Translations under genes and position numbers: made by a program
Shown: one piece after another, positions 9,515 through 17,978 of the stretch
Numbering within the stretch: position 1 is the stretch's first letter
Layout of the letters: each line of letters opens with the position of its first letter
Notes under the pieces: generated by a model
Databases searched by the model: none
What the model was told of the DNA's origin: nothing
Seen by the model: the letters and a program-made list of their open reading frames with translations, nothing else
Source: Myxococcales bacterium
GTDB taxonomy: Bacteria > Myxococcota_A > Polyangia > Polyangiales > Polyangiaceae
Direction of reading: 5' to 3'
DNA length: 64,000 bases
NCBI GenBank assembly: GCA_025359105.1
Contig: JANYHK010000109.1
Span: 1 to 64,000 of the forward strand

Positions 9515-10951
9515 ATGTCCATCGTCACCTGGTTGCGTACACCTCGCATCCGCCGGGGCCTCGCCGCGAGCGCCGTCGTCCTCGCCGCGGGAGGCCTCAT
9601 CCTCTTTCGGGCGCCCGCCGGCGCGTCGCCCGTCCGCCCCCTCGACCCCCACCTGACGACGCCGCTCGGCCAGGGCAACAACCTGGCCAGCTTCGCCGGT
9701 CCCGGCGCACACGGGCAGATCGCCCTCAGCCACACGAAGGTCCTCGCCGGCACACCGACCCAGGTGTTCGCCGAGGTCCGCGTCATCGCCGATCCGACCC
9801 AGTCGGTGACCCGCGCGCCCCTGTCGATGGCCATCGTCCTCGACACCTCGGGCTCGATGGAGGGCGACAAGATCGACGAGGCGAAGGACGCCGTCATCCG
9901 TCTCATCCGTGACATGCGCGACGACGACGAGGTCGCCTTCATTCGCTACTCCGACGAGGCCGAGGTCATGCAGTCGCTCGCGCGCGTCGGTTCGGTGCGC
10001 GAAAGCCTCGTGTCACAAATCCGTTCGATCCGCGCGAGCGGCGGCACCGCCATCCCGCGCGGCCTGTCGGCGGCGCTGAACCAGCTCGACATGGCGTCAC
10101 GGGCCCGCGTCCGGCGCGTCGTGCTCGCGAGCGACGGGCTCGACTCCACCCGCCAGGCCGCCGAGAGCCTCGCCTCGTCCGGCTTCGAGCGCGGCATCAC
10201 CGTCTCTTCGATGGGCATCGGGCTCGACTTCGACGAGAGCTACATGGGCAGCGTCGCCCGCTCCGGCCACGGCAACTTCGCGTTCGTGAAGGACGCCTCG
10301 GCGCTCGCCGGCTTCCTCAAGCGCGAGCTCGTCGAGACGTCGACCACGACCGTCGAGAACGCCACGGTGCAACTCGACTTGCCGCCTGGCGTGCGCTTCG
10401 TCCGGGCGACAGGCGCCGATGTACAGTCCGTCGGCGCGGGGACGCTGACCCTTCGCATGGGGTCGATGTTCGCGGGCGACGAGCGCCGCGCCATCGTCGA
10501 GCTCGATGCGTCGCTGGGGCTCGCCGACGTCAGGCGCATCGGCGGCAGGGCGACGTGGACGCGCATCGGCGGCGCGCCGGTCCAGGCCGGAATCACCGAT
10601 CTGGCGCTCGCCGGCGTCGGCGACATCGGCGACGTCAACGCGGCGCGCGACGGGCGCGTCCTGGCGAGCGCGACGAGCGTGCAGGCGTCGCAGCTCCAGC
10701 TCGAGGCCGCCGAGGCGTACGCGAAGGGCGACGCCGTCCGCGCGCAGACCCTCATGGACAAGAGCGAGAAGGATCTCGATCGCGCCGCCGCCGTGGCGCC
10801 GGCCGCCATGGCCACCTCGATCTTCAAGCAGTCCGCCGAGTACAAGTCGCGTCGGCCGGCGATGGCCCAGCCCGGCAGCCAGGCAGGCAACGTCGCCGCG
10901 AAGAAGGCCGTCGCGGAGGACAACAACAACCTCGGCCGGATGACGTGGTGA
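9515..10951 (+). CDS. Exported vWA domain protein
   Basis: The 478-residue protein has an N-terminal signal anchor (residues ~14-33), followed by a beta-rich stretch and a von Willebrand factor A domain from about 100 to 290. The metal-dependent adhesion site is intact: D110-T-S-G-S114, with later Ser/Thr and Asp residues. A beta-sandwich region (~295-400) and an Ala-rich helical tail follow. Exported vWA proteins of this type mediate protein-protein contacts at the envelope. The start has GAGGAG upstream. A membrane protein gene follows after seven bases and is probably co-transcribed. A paralogous architecture is encoded at 53796-55370. Confidence 0.85.
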   Translation: MSIVTWLRTPRIRRGLAASAVVLAAGGLILFRAPAGASPVRPLDPHLTTPLGQGNNLASFAGPGAHGQIALSHTKVLAGTPTQVFAEVRVIADPTQSVTRAPLSMAIVLDTSGSMEGDKIDEAKDAVIRLIRDMRDDDEVAFIRYSDEAEVMQSLARVGSVRESLVSQIRSIRASGGTAIPRGLSAALNQLDMASRARVRRVVLASDGLDSTRQAAESLASSGFERGITVSSMGIGLDFDESYMGSVARSGHGNFAFVKDASALAGFLKRELVETSTTTVENATVQLDLPPGVRFVRATGADVQSVGAGTLTLRMGSMFAGDERRAIVELDASLGLADVRRIGGRATWTRIGGAPVQAGITDLALAGVGDIGDVNAARDGRVLASATSVQASQLQLEAAEAYAKGDAVRAQTLMDKSEKDLDRAAAVAPAAMATSIFKQSAEYKSRRPAMAQPGSQAGNVAAKKAVAEDNNNLGRMTW

Positions 10952-10958
10952 ACCGATC

Positions 10959-11813
10959 ATGATCCGCAAGCTCTCCCTCCTCGTCGCCGCGGCCTGCGTC
11001 TTCGGCGCCTCTCCCTACGTCGGGCTGCTCGGGCACGTCGGCGGCTCTCTCGCCCTTCTCGGGCTCGCGCTTCTCCTCGCGCTGGCGGCGAGCGGCAGCT
11101 TCAGCTCGCTGGCGCTGGCCGGCGGTGCGATGGGCGCGTTCGCGGGAACGGTCCTGGGCAGCGTATCTCCGGCTGTCGGCGGAGCGGTCCTCGTCGGGCT
11201 CGCGTTCGCAGAGCGGACGGTGCGCGTCCGGACGGCCTCGTCGCGTCTCGTCCACGTGGGCGCGGCGGTCCTCGGCGGCGCGCTCGCCGCAAGCCTGTCG
11301 AGCGCCTACCTCTTCGCTCCCCTCGCCGTCCGCCTCGTCGCGCTCGTCGTCGCCGGCGTGCTCGTCGCGCTCCCGCTGCTCATCGACGCCGACGATCCCC
11401 TCGCCCATGTCCTCGAGGGCACGGCCGCCCTCTTGCCCGACCCCGCGAAGACGGCCCTCGCTGACGGCGCCGAGCTGCGCCGCAACGTCCGCGACATCCC
11501 CCTCGATCGCGACAGCGCCAAGCACGTGCAGAAGACGTGGCAAGCGCTCCTCCGTCTCGCCGAGGCGCGCGTTCGGCTCGAGCGCACGCGCTCCGTGCGG
11601 GTGCTGGGCGGCGCCTCTCCTGCCGAGGCCGTCGTCAAGATGGTCGACGCGAAGATCAGCGACCACGTCACTGCGCTCTCCCGCGCCTACACGGCGGTCG
11701 ACACCGTACGCGCCGCCGAGCTCGGCCTCGATGACGTGGCGCTCAAGAACGTCGAGAGCACCAACGAGTCGCTCGACGAAGTCAGCCGCGCCATGGTCGA
11801 CGTGAAGGGCTGA
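10959..11813 (+). CDS. Integral membrane protein with cytosolic helical tail
   Basis: The protein has 284 residues. Residues 1 to ~142 contain about five hydrophobic helices, rich in Ala, Leu and Gly. The remaining half is soluble and helical, with a regular charged pattern (HVQKTWQALLRLAEARVRLE) that could be a coiled coil. There is no recognised domain. It lies seven bases after the vWA gene, so a joint envelope complex is plausible but not shown. Confidence 0.65.
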   Translation: MIRKLSLLVAAACVFGASPYVGLLGHVGGSLALLGLALLLALAASGSFSSLALAGGAMGAFAGTVLGSVSPAVGGAVLVGLAFAERTVRVRTASSRLVHVGAAVLGGALAASLSSAYLFAPLAVRLVALVVAGVLVALPLLIDADDPLAHVLEGTAALLPDPAKTALADGAELRRNVRDIPLDRDSAKHVQKTWQALLRLAEARVRLERTRSVRVLGGASPAEAVVKMVDAKISDHVTALSRAYTAVDTVRAAELGLDDVALKNVESTNESLDEVSRAMVDVKG

Positions 11814-11820
11814 GTGCGAG

Positions 11821-12315
11821 CTACCAGCGATGGAAGGCCGGGTGGCCTTCCTTCACGGCCACGAAGAGCCCGCGGCACGTCGCGGTGACCTTGCCGTTCG
11901 CGCTGAGCGTTGCCTCCACGGTCGCCCGGTCGTCGGTGATTTCGACGACGTGGGCGGCGAGGTGCAAGGTTGCGTCGATCGGGGTGGGACGCTTCAGCTT
12001 CACGGCGAACTCGGCCGTCACCGTGCACGGAGGCGCGTCTGCACCGGCCCGCTTCATGAGGTGATAGGCGGCGGTCCAGTTCGAGTGGCAATCGAGGAGC
12101 GCCCCGCAGATGCCCCCGTTGACCATGCCGGGGAACGCGAGGTGGTGGGGCTCCGCTTTCCAGTCGCACCTCACCTCGCCCGCGCCATCTGCGGCGGGCG
12201 AGACAGGCGGGAAGCTGCGAATGCGCAGCCCCTTGCCGTTGGCAGGGCCGCACCCGAAGCACTCCCCCTTCGGGGAGTAGCGCTCCTGGAGGCTGCCCGG
12301 ACTTCCTGGCGTCAC
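11821..12315 (-). CDS. PaaI-type hotdog thioesterase
   Basis: The 164-residue protein has the N-terminal CFGCGPANGKGLRI motif of the PaaI/YigI-like hotdog thioesterases, then the long-helix region with HHLAFPGMVNGGICGALLD, where the Asn-Gly-Gly and Asp are the usual catalytic neighbourhood, and a beta-rich end. It would hydrolyse an acyl-CoA of unknown identity in the cytosol. I chose the GTG at 12315, which overlaps the stop of the small upstream gene as GTGA, so translation is probably coupled. The reading frame continues upstream as an unlikely Gly/Arg-rich sequence out of phase with the Lys-rich gene. Confidence 0.82.
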   Translation of the reverse strand: MTPGSPGSLQERYSPKGECFGCGPANGKGLRIRSFPPVSPAADGAGEVRCDWKAEPHHLAFPGMVNGGICGALLDCHSNWTAAYHLMKRAGADAPPCTVTAEFAVKLKRPTPIDATLHLAAHVVEITDDRATVEATLSANGKVTATCRGLFVAVKEGHPAFHRW

Positions 12316-12494
12316 TTCTTGGCGGCCTTCTCGGTCTTGCTCGGCGCCTTGGCGGCGGCCTTCTCGGCCTTCTTCGGCGCCTTGGGGGTGGACGTCTTGC
12401 CCGAGGCCGCCTGCTTCTCGCGCCACTTGGCGAGCTGGTTGGCACGACGGATCTTCTGCTTCTTGCGCCTCGGCGAATCCTGCGGGGTAGTCAT
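12312..12494 (-). CDS. Small Lys/Ala-rich basic protein
   Basis: This 60-residue protein is extremely basic. An N-terminal RRKKQKIRRANQ cluster is followed by Lys-Ala-Pro repeats resembling the tail of histone H1-like or AlgP-type proteins. It probably binds nucleic acid or ribosomes, but no known family was recognised with certainty. Its stop overlaps the thioesterase start by GTGA. No clear ribosome site precedes the ATG. Confidence 0.6.
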   Translation of the reverse strand: MTTPQDSPRRKKQKIRRANQLAKWREKQAASGKTSTPKAPKKAEKAAAKAPSKTEKAAKK

Positions 12495-12511
12495 GATGGC
12501 GACGATTTACA

Positions 12512-15500
12512 TCACCTTTTGCTGAGCGGCCACTGCGAAGAGATCGGAGTGTCGGGGTTGACCCCTTCGATGACCTGCAGCCAGGCGTCGATCTTCGGTA
12601 GCGCGGGGCCTAGCCACACCATCTTGGCGAAGCGCTGAAGCAGCTGCGGCGTGTGATCCGCGCAGCGCGCGCGGTCGCCGAACGCGACGCGGGCCTTCTC
12701 GATCTCCGTCGCGGCGTCCCCCCAGCGTGAATCTTTTTGGGCCTGCCAGGCGAGCGTCAGGTGGCGGTGCTGGCGGGGCTCGGCCTCGTCGAGCTGGATG
12801 CGCTCGCACTCGGCCAGGATCTCGCGCGCGCCGTCGTCGTCGCGGGCGAGCGCGACCTGGGCGACGAGCAGGCGGGCCTCGACGTCGCCCCACGGATCCT
12901 GCAGGCGGTCGAAGATCTTGCGCGCCACCTGCGCGTGCGCCTCGCCGGCGGAGTAGTCGCCGGTGTCGATCGCGATCATCGCCAGGAGGCGCTCGCACGC
13001 GGCTTCGCCGCGGGGGTTGACGAGCTCGCGGAAGGCGGAGCGGGCGGTCAAGGCGCGCTGCCTGGCCGCGTCCATCTCGCCCGCGCGGTGGTCGGCGTGG
13101 CCGAGGACGACGTCGCACTGCGCGATGCCCAGCCGGTAGCCGATGGCATCGAACTCCGCGCGCCCCTCCATCAGGAGGCTTCGCGCTCGCTGGTAGCCGC
13201 CGACCGCCGTCTCGATCATGGCGAGCAGGATCTGCGTCTGCGCGCGACCGAGGGCTTCCCCCACGATCGTGCAGCGCGCGCGCGCGTCGGCGAGGACCTG
13301 CCGCGCGCGGGAGTGCTCGCCCAGCAGGTAGTCGATCTCCCCGAGGACCACGAGGGTCTGGGCGCGGCCGGACTCGTCGCCGATTTCCTCGAAGAGGCCG
13401 AGCGCCCTCTCCACGAGCACCCGGCCCTGCAAGGGCTGCCCGACGTCGCTCATGAGGTGGCCGAGCAGGCGGAGCGACTGGGCCTCGCGGGTTCGATCGC
13501 CGCTGTGCTCGAACGCCTTGCGCGCCGTCATCGCATGCTCGCGGGCCTCTTCCAGGCGTCCGGTGTGGCGCATCGCCTCGGCGCGCCAGTACGCGTATTC
13601 GGCGGCCGCGGCGCCGGTGACGTGCCCTTCGAGCAGCTCGAGATCGCGCAGCGTCGCCGCGGTGTCGCGGCCGCGCCGCCACGAGCCGTCGATGTGCCGG
13701 AACATCAGCTGCGCGGCGAGATCGTCGTCCCCTGCCTTGAGCAGGTTCGTCACGCGGTGCTTCATGATGCGGCGCGAGCCGACGGCGGGGTGCTTCGCCA
13801 GCGCGTTGGCGGCGAGGCGGAAGATGGCCGGCGCGTCGCTCCGCTCGTGCACGCGCGCGAGGAGGTGCTCCTGCAGGAGCGCGTGGGCCCAGCGGAACTG
13901 GTCGTTGCCGCTCGCCAGGAGGATCTGCGCGCGGGTGAGCGCCACCATGGCGTCGCGCGCGTCCATACCGAGCGCCACGCAGAGCGCCTTCAGCACGATG
14001 CCGCGGATGTCCTCGCCGAGCGCGGCGGCGGCGTACGCGGCGAGGCGCAGATCGGTCGGCACGGCGCGCAGGCGCTCGTCCCATAGCTCCGACGTCGTGA
14101 TCGCGCGACCCTGAAGGGCTTCGTCGGGCACCCGGTAGCGCCCCTTGTCGAGCGTGAGGTAGCCGCCGCCCGCCCAGGCGTGGAGGAGCTGCAGCGCGAA
14201 CAGCGGGTTGCCGCGCGACTGCGCCGTCGCGCCGACGACCGCGTCGTCGTGGAGGGGCAACGTCGCCCGGAGGAGCGCCTCGGTCTCCTCGCTCGAGAGC
14301 GGCTTCATCTCGACGACCCGGCCGTTCCAGTCGGCGCGCGTCGACTCCATGCGGAGCGCGGCGTCGAGATCCGTCTCGAGCGCCTCGCTGCGCGCCGTCG
14401 CCAGCACCAGGATGCGCAGGCGCGGCGCGTCGCGCCTCAGGCTGGCGAGCATCTCGAAGGTGTTCGGGCTCGCCAGGTGTAAATCGTCGAACCAGATGAG
14501 CACCGGCCGATCGTGGGCGATGCGCTCGAGGATCTTGCGGACGACGACCTGACGCAGCTCGGGCGTATCGAGGACGAAGCGCTTGCCGGTCGGGCCGAGC
14601 GGCGCGATGGTGCCCGGTGGCGTCGGGCGGAGCCACTCGGCGATCGCCGCGACCCACGTGAGGCCGTCGTCGTCGTCCTTGCTGACCTCCCAGCGGTTCA
14701 GGAACGTCTGCTCCACCAGGGCCTTGTCCGCACCCTGGAGTCCGAAGAAGTTGTTCACGGCGCCGGTCACGCCGTCGAGCGGGGTCGGGATGCGGCCGTA
14801 GCGGGCACGAAGCGGCCACATGCGGCCCGTCTCGTGGACCTGCTCGCACAGCCACTGCGCGAGGTGGCTCTTGCCGACACCTGCTTCGCCGAGCACCGCG
14901 ACCATGCGCTGCGACGGGCCGGTGCCGCTCGCCACCTGGTCGATGATGCCCATGAGCTCGCGGCGCTCCGAGTCGCGCGCGATGGTCGGCGACGGACGCA
15001 TCGAGAGGAGGCCAGGCGCGAGCGAGCGCGCCTGCGCTACCGCGCGGCCCATGGCCGGGCTCGACGACGCGGGCATGGGCACGCCTGGCGCCGGCATCGG
15101 CGTCGACGCCATCGTCTCCTCGAGCGTCGGCGCGTGCGTCGGGCGCAGGAGGCCCCAGGCGCGGCGCGCGTCGGCCGCGAGCTCGAACCTCTGCCACGGC
15201 TTCTTCGCGAGGAGCTTCTGCACGAACGGCCCGACCCCCGCCGGCACGCCCTCGGCGAGCTTGAGCGCGGGCACCGGCGTCCGCTTGTGGGCGCGCAGGA
15301 CCTCCTGGGCGTTGCCCTCGAAGACCTCCTTGCCCGTGAGCACGCGGTACATGATGCAGCCGAGCGCGTACATGTCCGTCGGCGGGCCGACGTGGGGGGC
15401 CGCCTTCCGGATCTGCTCGGGCGCGACCCATCCCACCGTGCCGGCGCCGGAGTGCGTCGCCAGCTCCGGCTCGGGCGAGCCGTCGAGGCGCGAGTCGTGG

Positions 15501-16060
15501 CGCGACTGGCGCAGCCACGCCAGCCCCAGGTCGAGCACGTACGCGCGCGGACCACGGCCGGTCGACGCGAGATCGAGCATGACGTTCGACGGCTTCAGGT
15601 CGCCGTGGATGATCCCACGCGCGTGCGCGTGCGCGAGGCCGGCGAGCACCTGATCGACCATCGCCCACACGACCGACCACGGGATGGTGGTCGTATGCAT
15701 CCACTCGTGGACGCTGCGCCCGGGCAGCGCGTCCATGACGAGGTACGGCGTGCCGTCGGTGAGCGAGCCGAAATCGCGCGCCCGCACGATCGCGGGGTGG
15801 TCGAGCGACGCGACCGCCCGCGCCTCCTGGTGGAACCACCAGCTCTCCTCGGCGCGCTGCGAGCCCTTCCCTTCCTCCGGCGTCCGCAGGCGCTTCAGCG
15901 CGACGCGCTCGCCGGTGACGATGTCCTTGCAAAGGTAGACGACGCCCATGCCGCCGCGGCCGAGCTCGCGCACGACCTCGTAGCGGTTCGCCAGGAGCGA
16001 GCCGATCTCGCTGGGCGGAATCGACTTCCGCGACTCGGGCGGTTTATCCCCTTGGGACAT
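12512..16060 (-). CDS. Ser/Thr protein kinase fused to ATPase and TPR domains
   Basis: The 1182-residue regulator has three parts. Residues ~26-300 form a Hanks-type kinase with a complete Gly loop (GRGGMGVVY, 34-42), K56 in VALK, HGDLKPSN at 152-159 (HGD in place of HRD) and DLG at 177-179 (in place of DFG), then VAPEQ. Residues ~360-640 are a STAND/AAA-type ATPase with Walker A GEAGVGKS (391-398) and a Walker B-like WFDDLHL. The C-terminal ~500 residues are TPR-like helical repeats. This matches the PknK-like architecture common in myxobacteria. The HGD and DLG changes are seen in active members, so loss of activity should not be assumed. There is no membrane segment, so it acts in the cytosol. 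Confidence 0.9.
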   Translation of the reverse strand: MSQGDKPPESRKSIPPSEIGSLLANRYEVVRELGRGGMGVVYLCKDIVTGERVALKRLRTPEEGKGSQRAEESWWFHQEARAVASLDHPAIVRARDFGSLTDGTPYLVMDALPGRSVHEWMHTTTIPWSVVWAMVDQVLAGLAHAHARGIIHGDLKPSNVMLDLASTGRGPRAYVLDLGLAWLRQSRHDSRLDGSPEPELATHSGAGTVGWVAPEQIRKAAPHVGPPTDMYALGCIMYRVLTGKEVFEGNAQEVLRAHKRTPVPALKLAEGVPAGVGPFVQKLLAKKPWQRFELAADARRAWGLLRPTHAPTLEETMASTPMPAPGVPMPASSSPAMGRAVAQARSLAPGLLSMRPSPTIARDSERRELMGIIDQVASGTGPSQRMVAVLGEAGVGKSHLAQWLCEQVHETGRMWPLRARYGRIPTPLDGVTGAVNNFFGLQGADKALVEQTFLNRWEVSKDDDDGLTWVAAIAEWLRPTPPGTIAPLGPTGKRFVLDTPELRQVVVRKILERIAHDRPVLIWFDDLHLASPNTFEMLASLRRDAPRLRILVLATARSEALETDLDAALRMESTRADWNGRVVEMKPLSSEETEALLRATLPLHDDAVVGATAQSRGNPLFALQLLHAWAGGGYLTLDKGRYRVPDEALQGRAITTSELWDERLRAVPTDLRLAAYAAAALGEDIRGIVLKALCVALGMDARDAMVALTRAQILLASGNDQFRWAHALLQEHLLARVHERSDAPAIFRLAANALAKHPAVGSRRIMKHRVTNLLKAGDDDLAAQLMFRHIDGSWRRGRDTAATLRDLELLEGHVTGAAAAEYAYWRAEAMRHTGRLEEAREHAMTARKAFEHSGDRTREAQSLRLLGHLMSDVGQPLQGRVLVERALGLFEEIGDESGRAQTLVVLGEIDYLLGEHSRARQVLADARARCTIVGEALGRAQTQILLAMIETAVGGYQRARSLLMEGRAEFDAIGYRLGIAQCDVVLGHADHRAGEMDAARQRALTARSAFRELVNPRGEAACERLLAMIAIDTGDYSAGEAHAQVARKIFDRLQDPWGDVEARLLVAQVALARDDDGAREILAECERIQLDEAEPRQHRHLTLAWQAQKDSRWGDAATEIEKARVAFGDRARCADHTPQLLQRFAKMVWLGPALPKIDAWLQVIEGVNPDTPISSQWPLSKR

Positions 16061-16155
16061 TCGGGTCTCTCGGCGCTCGTCTTCGGTCGGTCGCGGTCAG
16101 GTCGCTCAGTTCACCAGCAAACTGGTCACGAAGTCTAACAGCAGACGCGCGAAGG

Positions 16156-16608
16156 TCAGGTCGCCTTTGCTTGCTCCAAGCGTTCCCCGAGGAGGCGCCG
16201 CACTTTGGGCAAATCGTACCGCGCGGGCCGGTCTCCTTCGGGGAGCTCCGCGACCTCGCGGGCGACGGTCTCCGCGACGGCGCGCAGGCGCTCGGGCACG
16301 CCCAGCCGCTCGCCCAGCTTCGCGAGCGCGTCCGACTCGCCGTGGGTCACCTTGGCGTCGAGCCCCGCGATCCAGCACGCGATGGCGTAAACGAAGAGGC
16401 GGTCCTCCTTCGTCATCTGCGAACGGTCGACCACGCCGAGGTCGAGCTTCTCGCGCGTTGCCGTCTCGATGTCCGCGATCTCCGCGAGATCGAGCCCTTC
16501 GTCCACGGCGGCGCGGACGATCGCGTCCGCTTCCTCGGCGTCGAGCGCCCCGTCTGCCCAGCCGATGGCCGCCAGCGCCACGAAAACGTCCTTTTTGAGC
16601 CCCGCCAT
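16156..16608 (-). CDS. TerB-like (tellurite resistance B-type) domain protein
   Basis: The 150-residue, all-helical acidic protein has the TerB pattern: an early AAIGWADGALDAEEADAI segment, where Asp/Glu residues could bind metal, and a second repeat-like LFVYAIACWIAGLDAKVTHG segment. TerB-like domains occur in many bacterial stress and signalling contexts, so the name does not imply tellurite resistance. It lies upstream of the giant kinase on the same strand with a 95-base gap. Confidence 0.75.
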   Translation of the reverse strand: MAGLKKDVFVALAAIGWADGALDAEEADAIVRAAVDEGLDLAEIADIETATREKLDLGVVDRSQMTKEDRLFVYAIACWIAGLDAKVTHGESDALAKLGERLGVPERLRAVAETVAREVAELPEGDRPARYDLPKVRRLLGERLEQAKAT

Positions 16609-16872
16609 GCCCCGAAGGCTATCACCCGTTTGGCCTCGCCGCGCGGTCTCGTAGGAGGAGGTAGGCTGGATGTAACTTTTGCGTACAGGCTGACACCTGG
16701 ATCACGTTCTATCCGCTTAAAAATCAATAGTTCTGGCCCCTTCAGAAGGTGCGATAAAAGAGGTTTGTGGGGAGAGATTCACCCTTTTTTAACCGAAAAC
16801 GGACGCTACTCTGCAATCGTTAGGTCTAGGCGTGACACGAAGATCACACCCCCCCTGCCCTGGAGGTCCTCG
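16609..16872 (+). promoter_or_regulatory. AT-richer leader upstream of a secreted peptide gene
   Basis: This 264-base gap is clearly richer in A and T than its surroundings, with short runs such as CTTAAAAATCAATAG and CCCTTTTTTAACC. It separates the divergent TerB-like gene from the peptide gene at 16873 and ends in GGAGG six bases before the ATG. Its composition is consistent with a promoter and a long untranslated leader, but I could not identify definite -35/-10 or sigma-54 boxes. Confidence 0.4.
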
Positions 16873-17052
16873 ATGCACAGCACGAAGCTCCGTCGGTCCG
16901 TCGCTGTCAGTGCCCTCGCCATCGCTGGCGCCCTGTGTGCGTTCGCCGTAGGTGCGCGCGCAGGCGCAGCCCTGGACGGGCAGACCAATCAGCTGACTGT
17001 CGCCCGGATCCCGATGCCAGTCCTCCAGGCCGCCATCGCCAAGGCGAAGTAG
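16873..17052 (+). CDS. Small secreted peptide precursor
   Basis: This 59-residue product has a textbook Sec signal: basic start (MHSTKLRR), a hydrophobic Ala/Val/Leu core to about residue 26, and a cleavage-type GARAGA end near residue 32. The predicted mature peptide is only about 27 residues, moderately hydrophobic with two Lys at the end. A good GGAGG precedes the ATG by six bases. There is no homology I recognise and no Cys. The gene sits alone after an AT-richer leader. It could be a structural envelope peptide, a signal, or a gene remnant. Confidence 0.6.
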   Translation: MHSTKLRRSVAVSALAIAGALCAFAVGARAGAALDGQTNQLTVARIPMPVLQAAIAKAK

Positions 17053-17065
17053 GGGCGGCCCGCGC

Positions 17066-17785
17066 TCAGGCGGGCTTGGTGGTCGCCCGCGCGGCAACCG
17101 GCTTCTTCGGCCGCGGCATCGTGCCGAGCACGAGGTCCCAGAGCGGCGACGACACGCCGAAGCCGCCGCCGTGGTCGAGGTGGTGATGTAGCATGTGGTG
17201 CCGCTTCACCCACTTGCCGAAGCGCGTGTGCGCCTTGAAGTGGTGCACCGCGTAGTGAGTGCCGTCGTACAGCAGGTAGCCGACGACGAACCCGGCGAAG
17301 AAGGGCTCGCCGAGGCGCATCCCCATCGCGAAGTGGAAGAGCGCGTAGAAGAAGACCGACAGCGGGATGCTGAAGCCGAGCGGCATCACGAGGCGGTCTC
17401 CGTCGTTCGGAAAATCGTGGTGTACGCCGTGGAGGAGGAAGTGGATACGCCGGCCCGCCGCGGTGTCCTTCGTCCAGTGGAAGACGTAGCGGTGGAGGAG
17501 GTACTCGGCGAGCGTCCACGCGAGGACGCCCAATGCGACCATACCCGCGATGGCCGGCCACACGAGATCATGGCGCGCGACGCTGCGGTAGATGACGAAG
17601 CCCGTGACCGGCAGCCACGCGACGAATGGCGTGATCGGATGGATGCGTGAGAAGCGTTCGATGAGATCGCTCTCGAACATCCGGCACGTGCCGGCTGCCT
17701 TGGCGGGTTTGGTCGGCATCGCCCAGAAGGCCCCGCCCTGTTCACGGGCAGCGCCGGTGCGACCATGGTTCATCGATTCGTTCAT
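17066..17785 (-). CDS. Fatty acid hydroxylase / sterol desaturase family protein
   Basis: The 239-residue membrane enzyme contains the histidine clusters of the di-iron fatty acid hydroxylase superfamily: H98-RYVF-H103, H119-GV-HH, H177-YAV-HH, and H196-HMLHHH with H205. Hydrophobic segments lie around 52-68, 74-95, 135-155 and 160-175. The spacing resembles fatty acid 2-hydroxylases, which hydroxylate acyl chains in the membrane, but sterol or carotenoid substrates cannot be excluded. I chose the ATG at 17785 because GGAG lies five bases upstream. It is divergent from a MarR-type regulator, with a palindrome between them. Confidence 0.88.
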   Translation of the reverse strand: MNESMNHGRTGAAREQGGAFWAMPTKPAKAAGTCRMFESDLIERFSRIHPITPFVAWLPVTGFVIYRSVARHDLVWPAIAGMVALGVLAWTLAEYLLHRYVFHWTKDTAAGRRIHFLLHGVHHDFPNDGDRLVMPLGFSIPLSVFFYALFHFAMGMRLGEPFFAGFVVGYLLYDGTHYAVHHFKAHTRFGKWVKRHHMLHHHLDHGGGFGVSSPLWDLVLGTMPRPKKPVAARATTKPA

Positions 17786-17905
17786 ACGCGCTCCGAGACC
17801 TTTCTGACACATCGCGACGGTTTCGAAAAGGCGGTTTCGTCCGGCGCGCGGCCAGAGTGGGCGCGGCGCCCCTCCATTTTTTTGTCGCGCACAAGCGCCC
17901 TTCAC

Positions 17906-17928
17906 CGTTCACTTTTTTGCAGTGAACG
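17906..17928. promoter_or_regulatory. Probable MarR-family operator palindrome
   Basis: CGTTCACT at 17906-17913 and AGTGAACG at 17921-17928 are perfect 8-bp inverted arms separated by seven bases (TTTTTGC). The site lies between the hydroxylase start (17785) and the marR start (17979), 50 bases from the latter. Its symmetry and size fit a dimeric winged-helix regulator. Confidence 0.7.
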
Positions 17929-17978
17929 AAAGCGCACGCTTGACGCGGAGTCATAAGTTGTAGAGTACAGGCCCTCCC

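Noticed and set aside
12507-15932. Long Arg-rich reading frame overlapping the giant kinase gene
   Set aside because: It is a shadow frame in very GC-rich DNA; the other frame encodes clear kinase, ATPase and TPR motifs.
12512-16060. HGD and DLG changes as evidence for a dead kinase
   Set aside because: These variants occur in active PknK-like kinases; the Gly loop and ATP lysine are intact.
16733-16756. Sigma-54-like TGGCCCC...GTGC sequence
   Set aside because: The GG and GC elements are not at the required spacing.
16830-16845. GTGA-N8-TCAC as a CRP-type site upstream of the small peptide gene
   Set aside because: CRP sites need six bases between GTGA and TCAC; this has eight.
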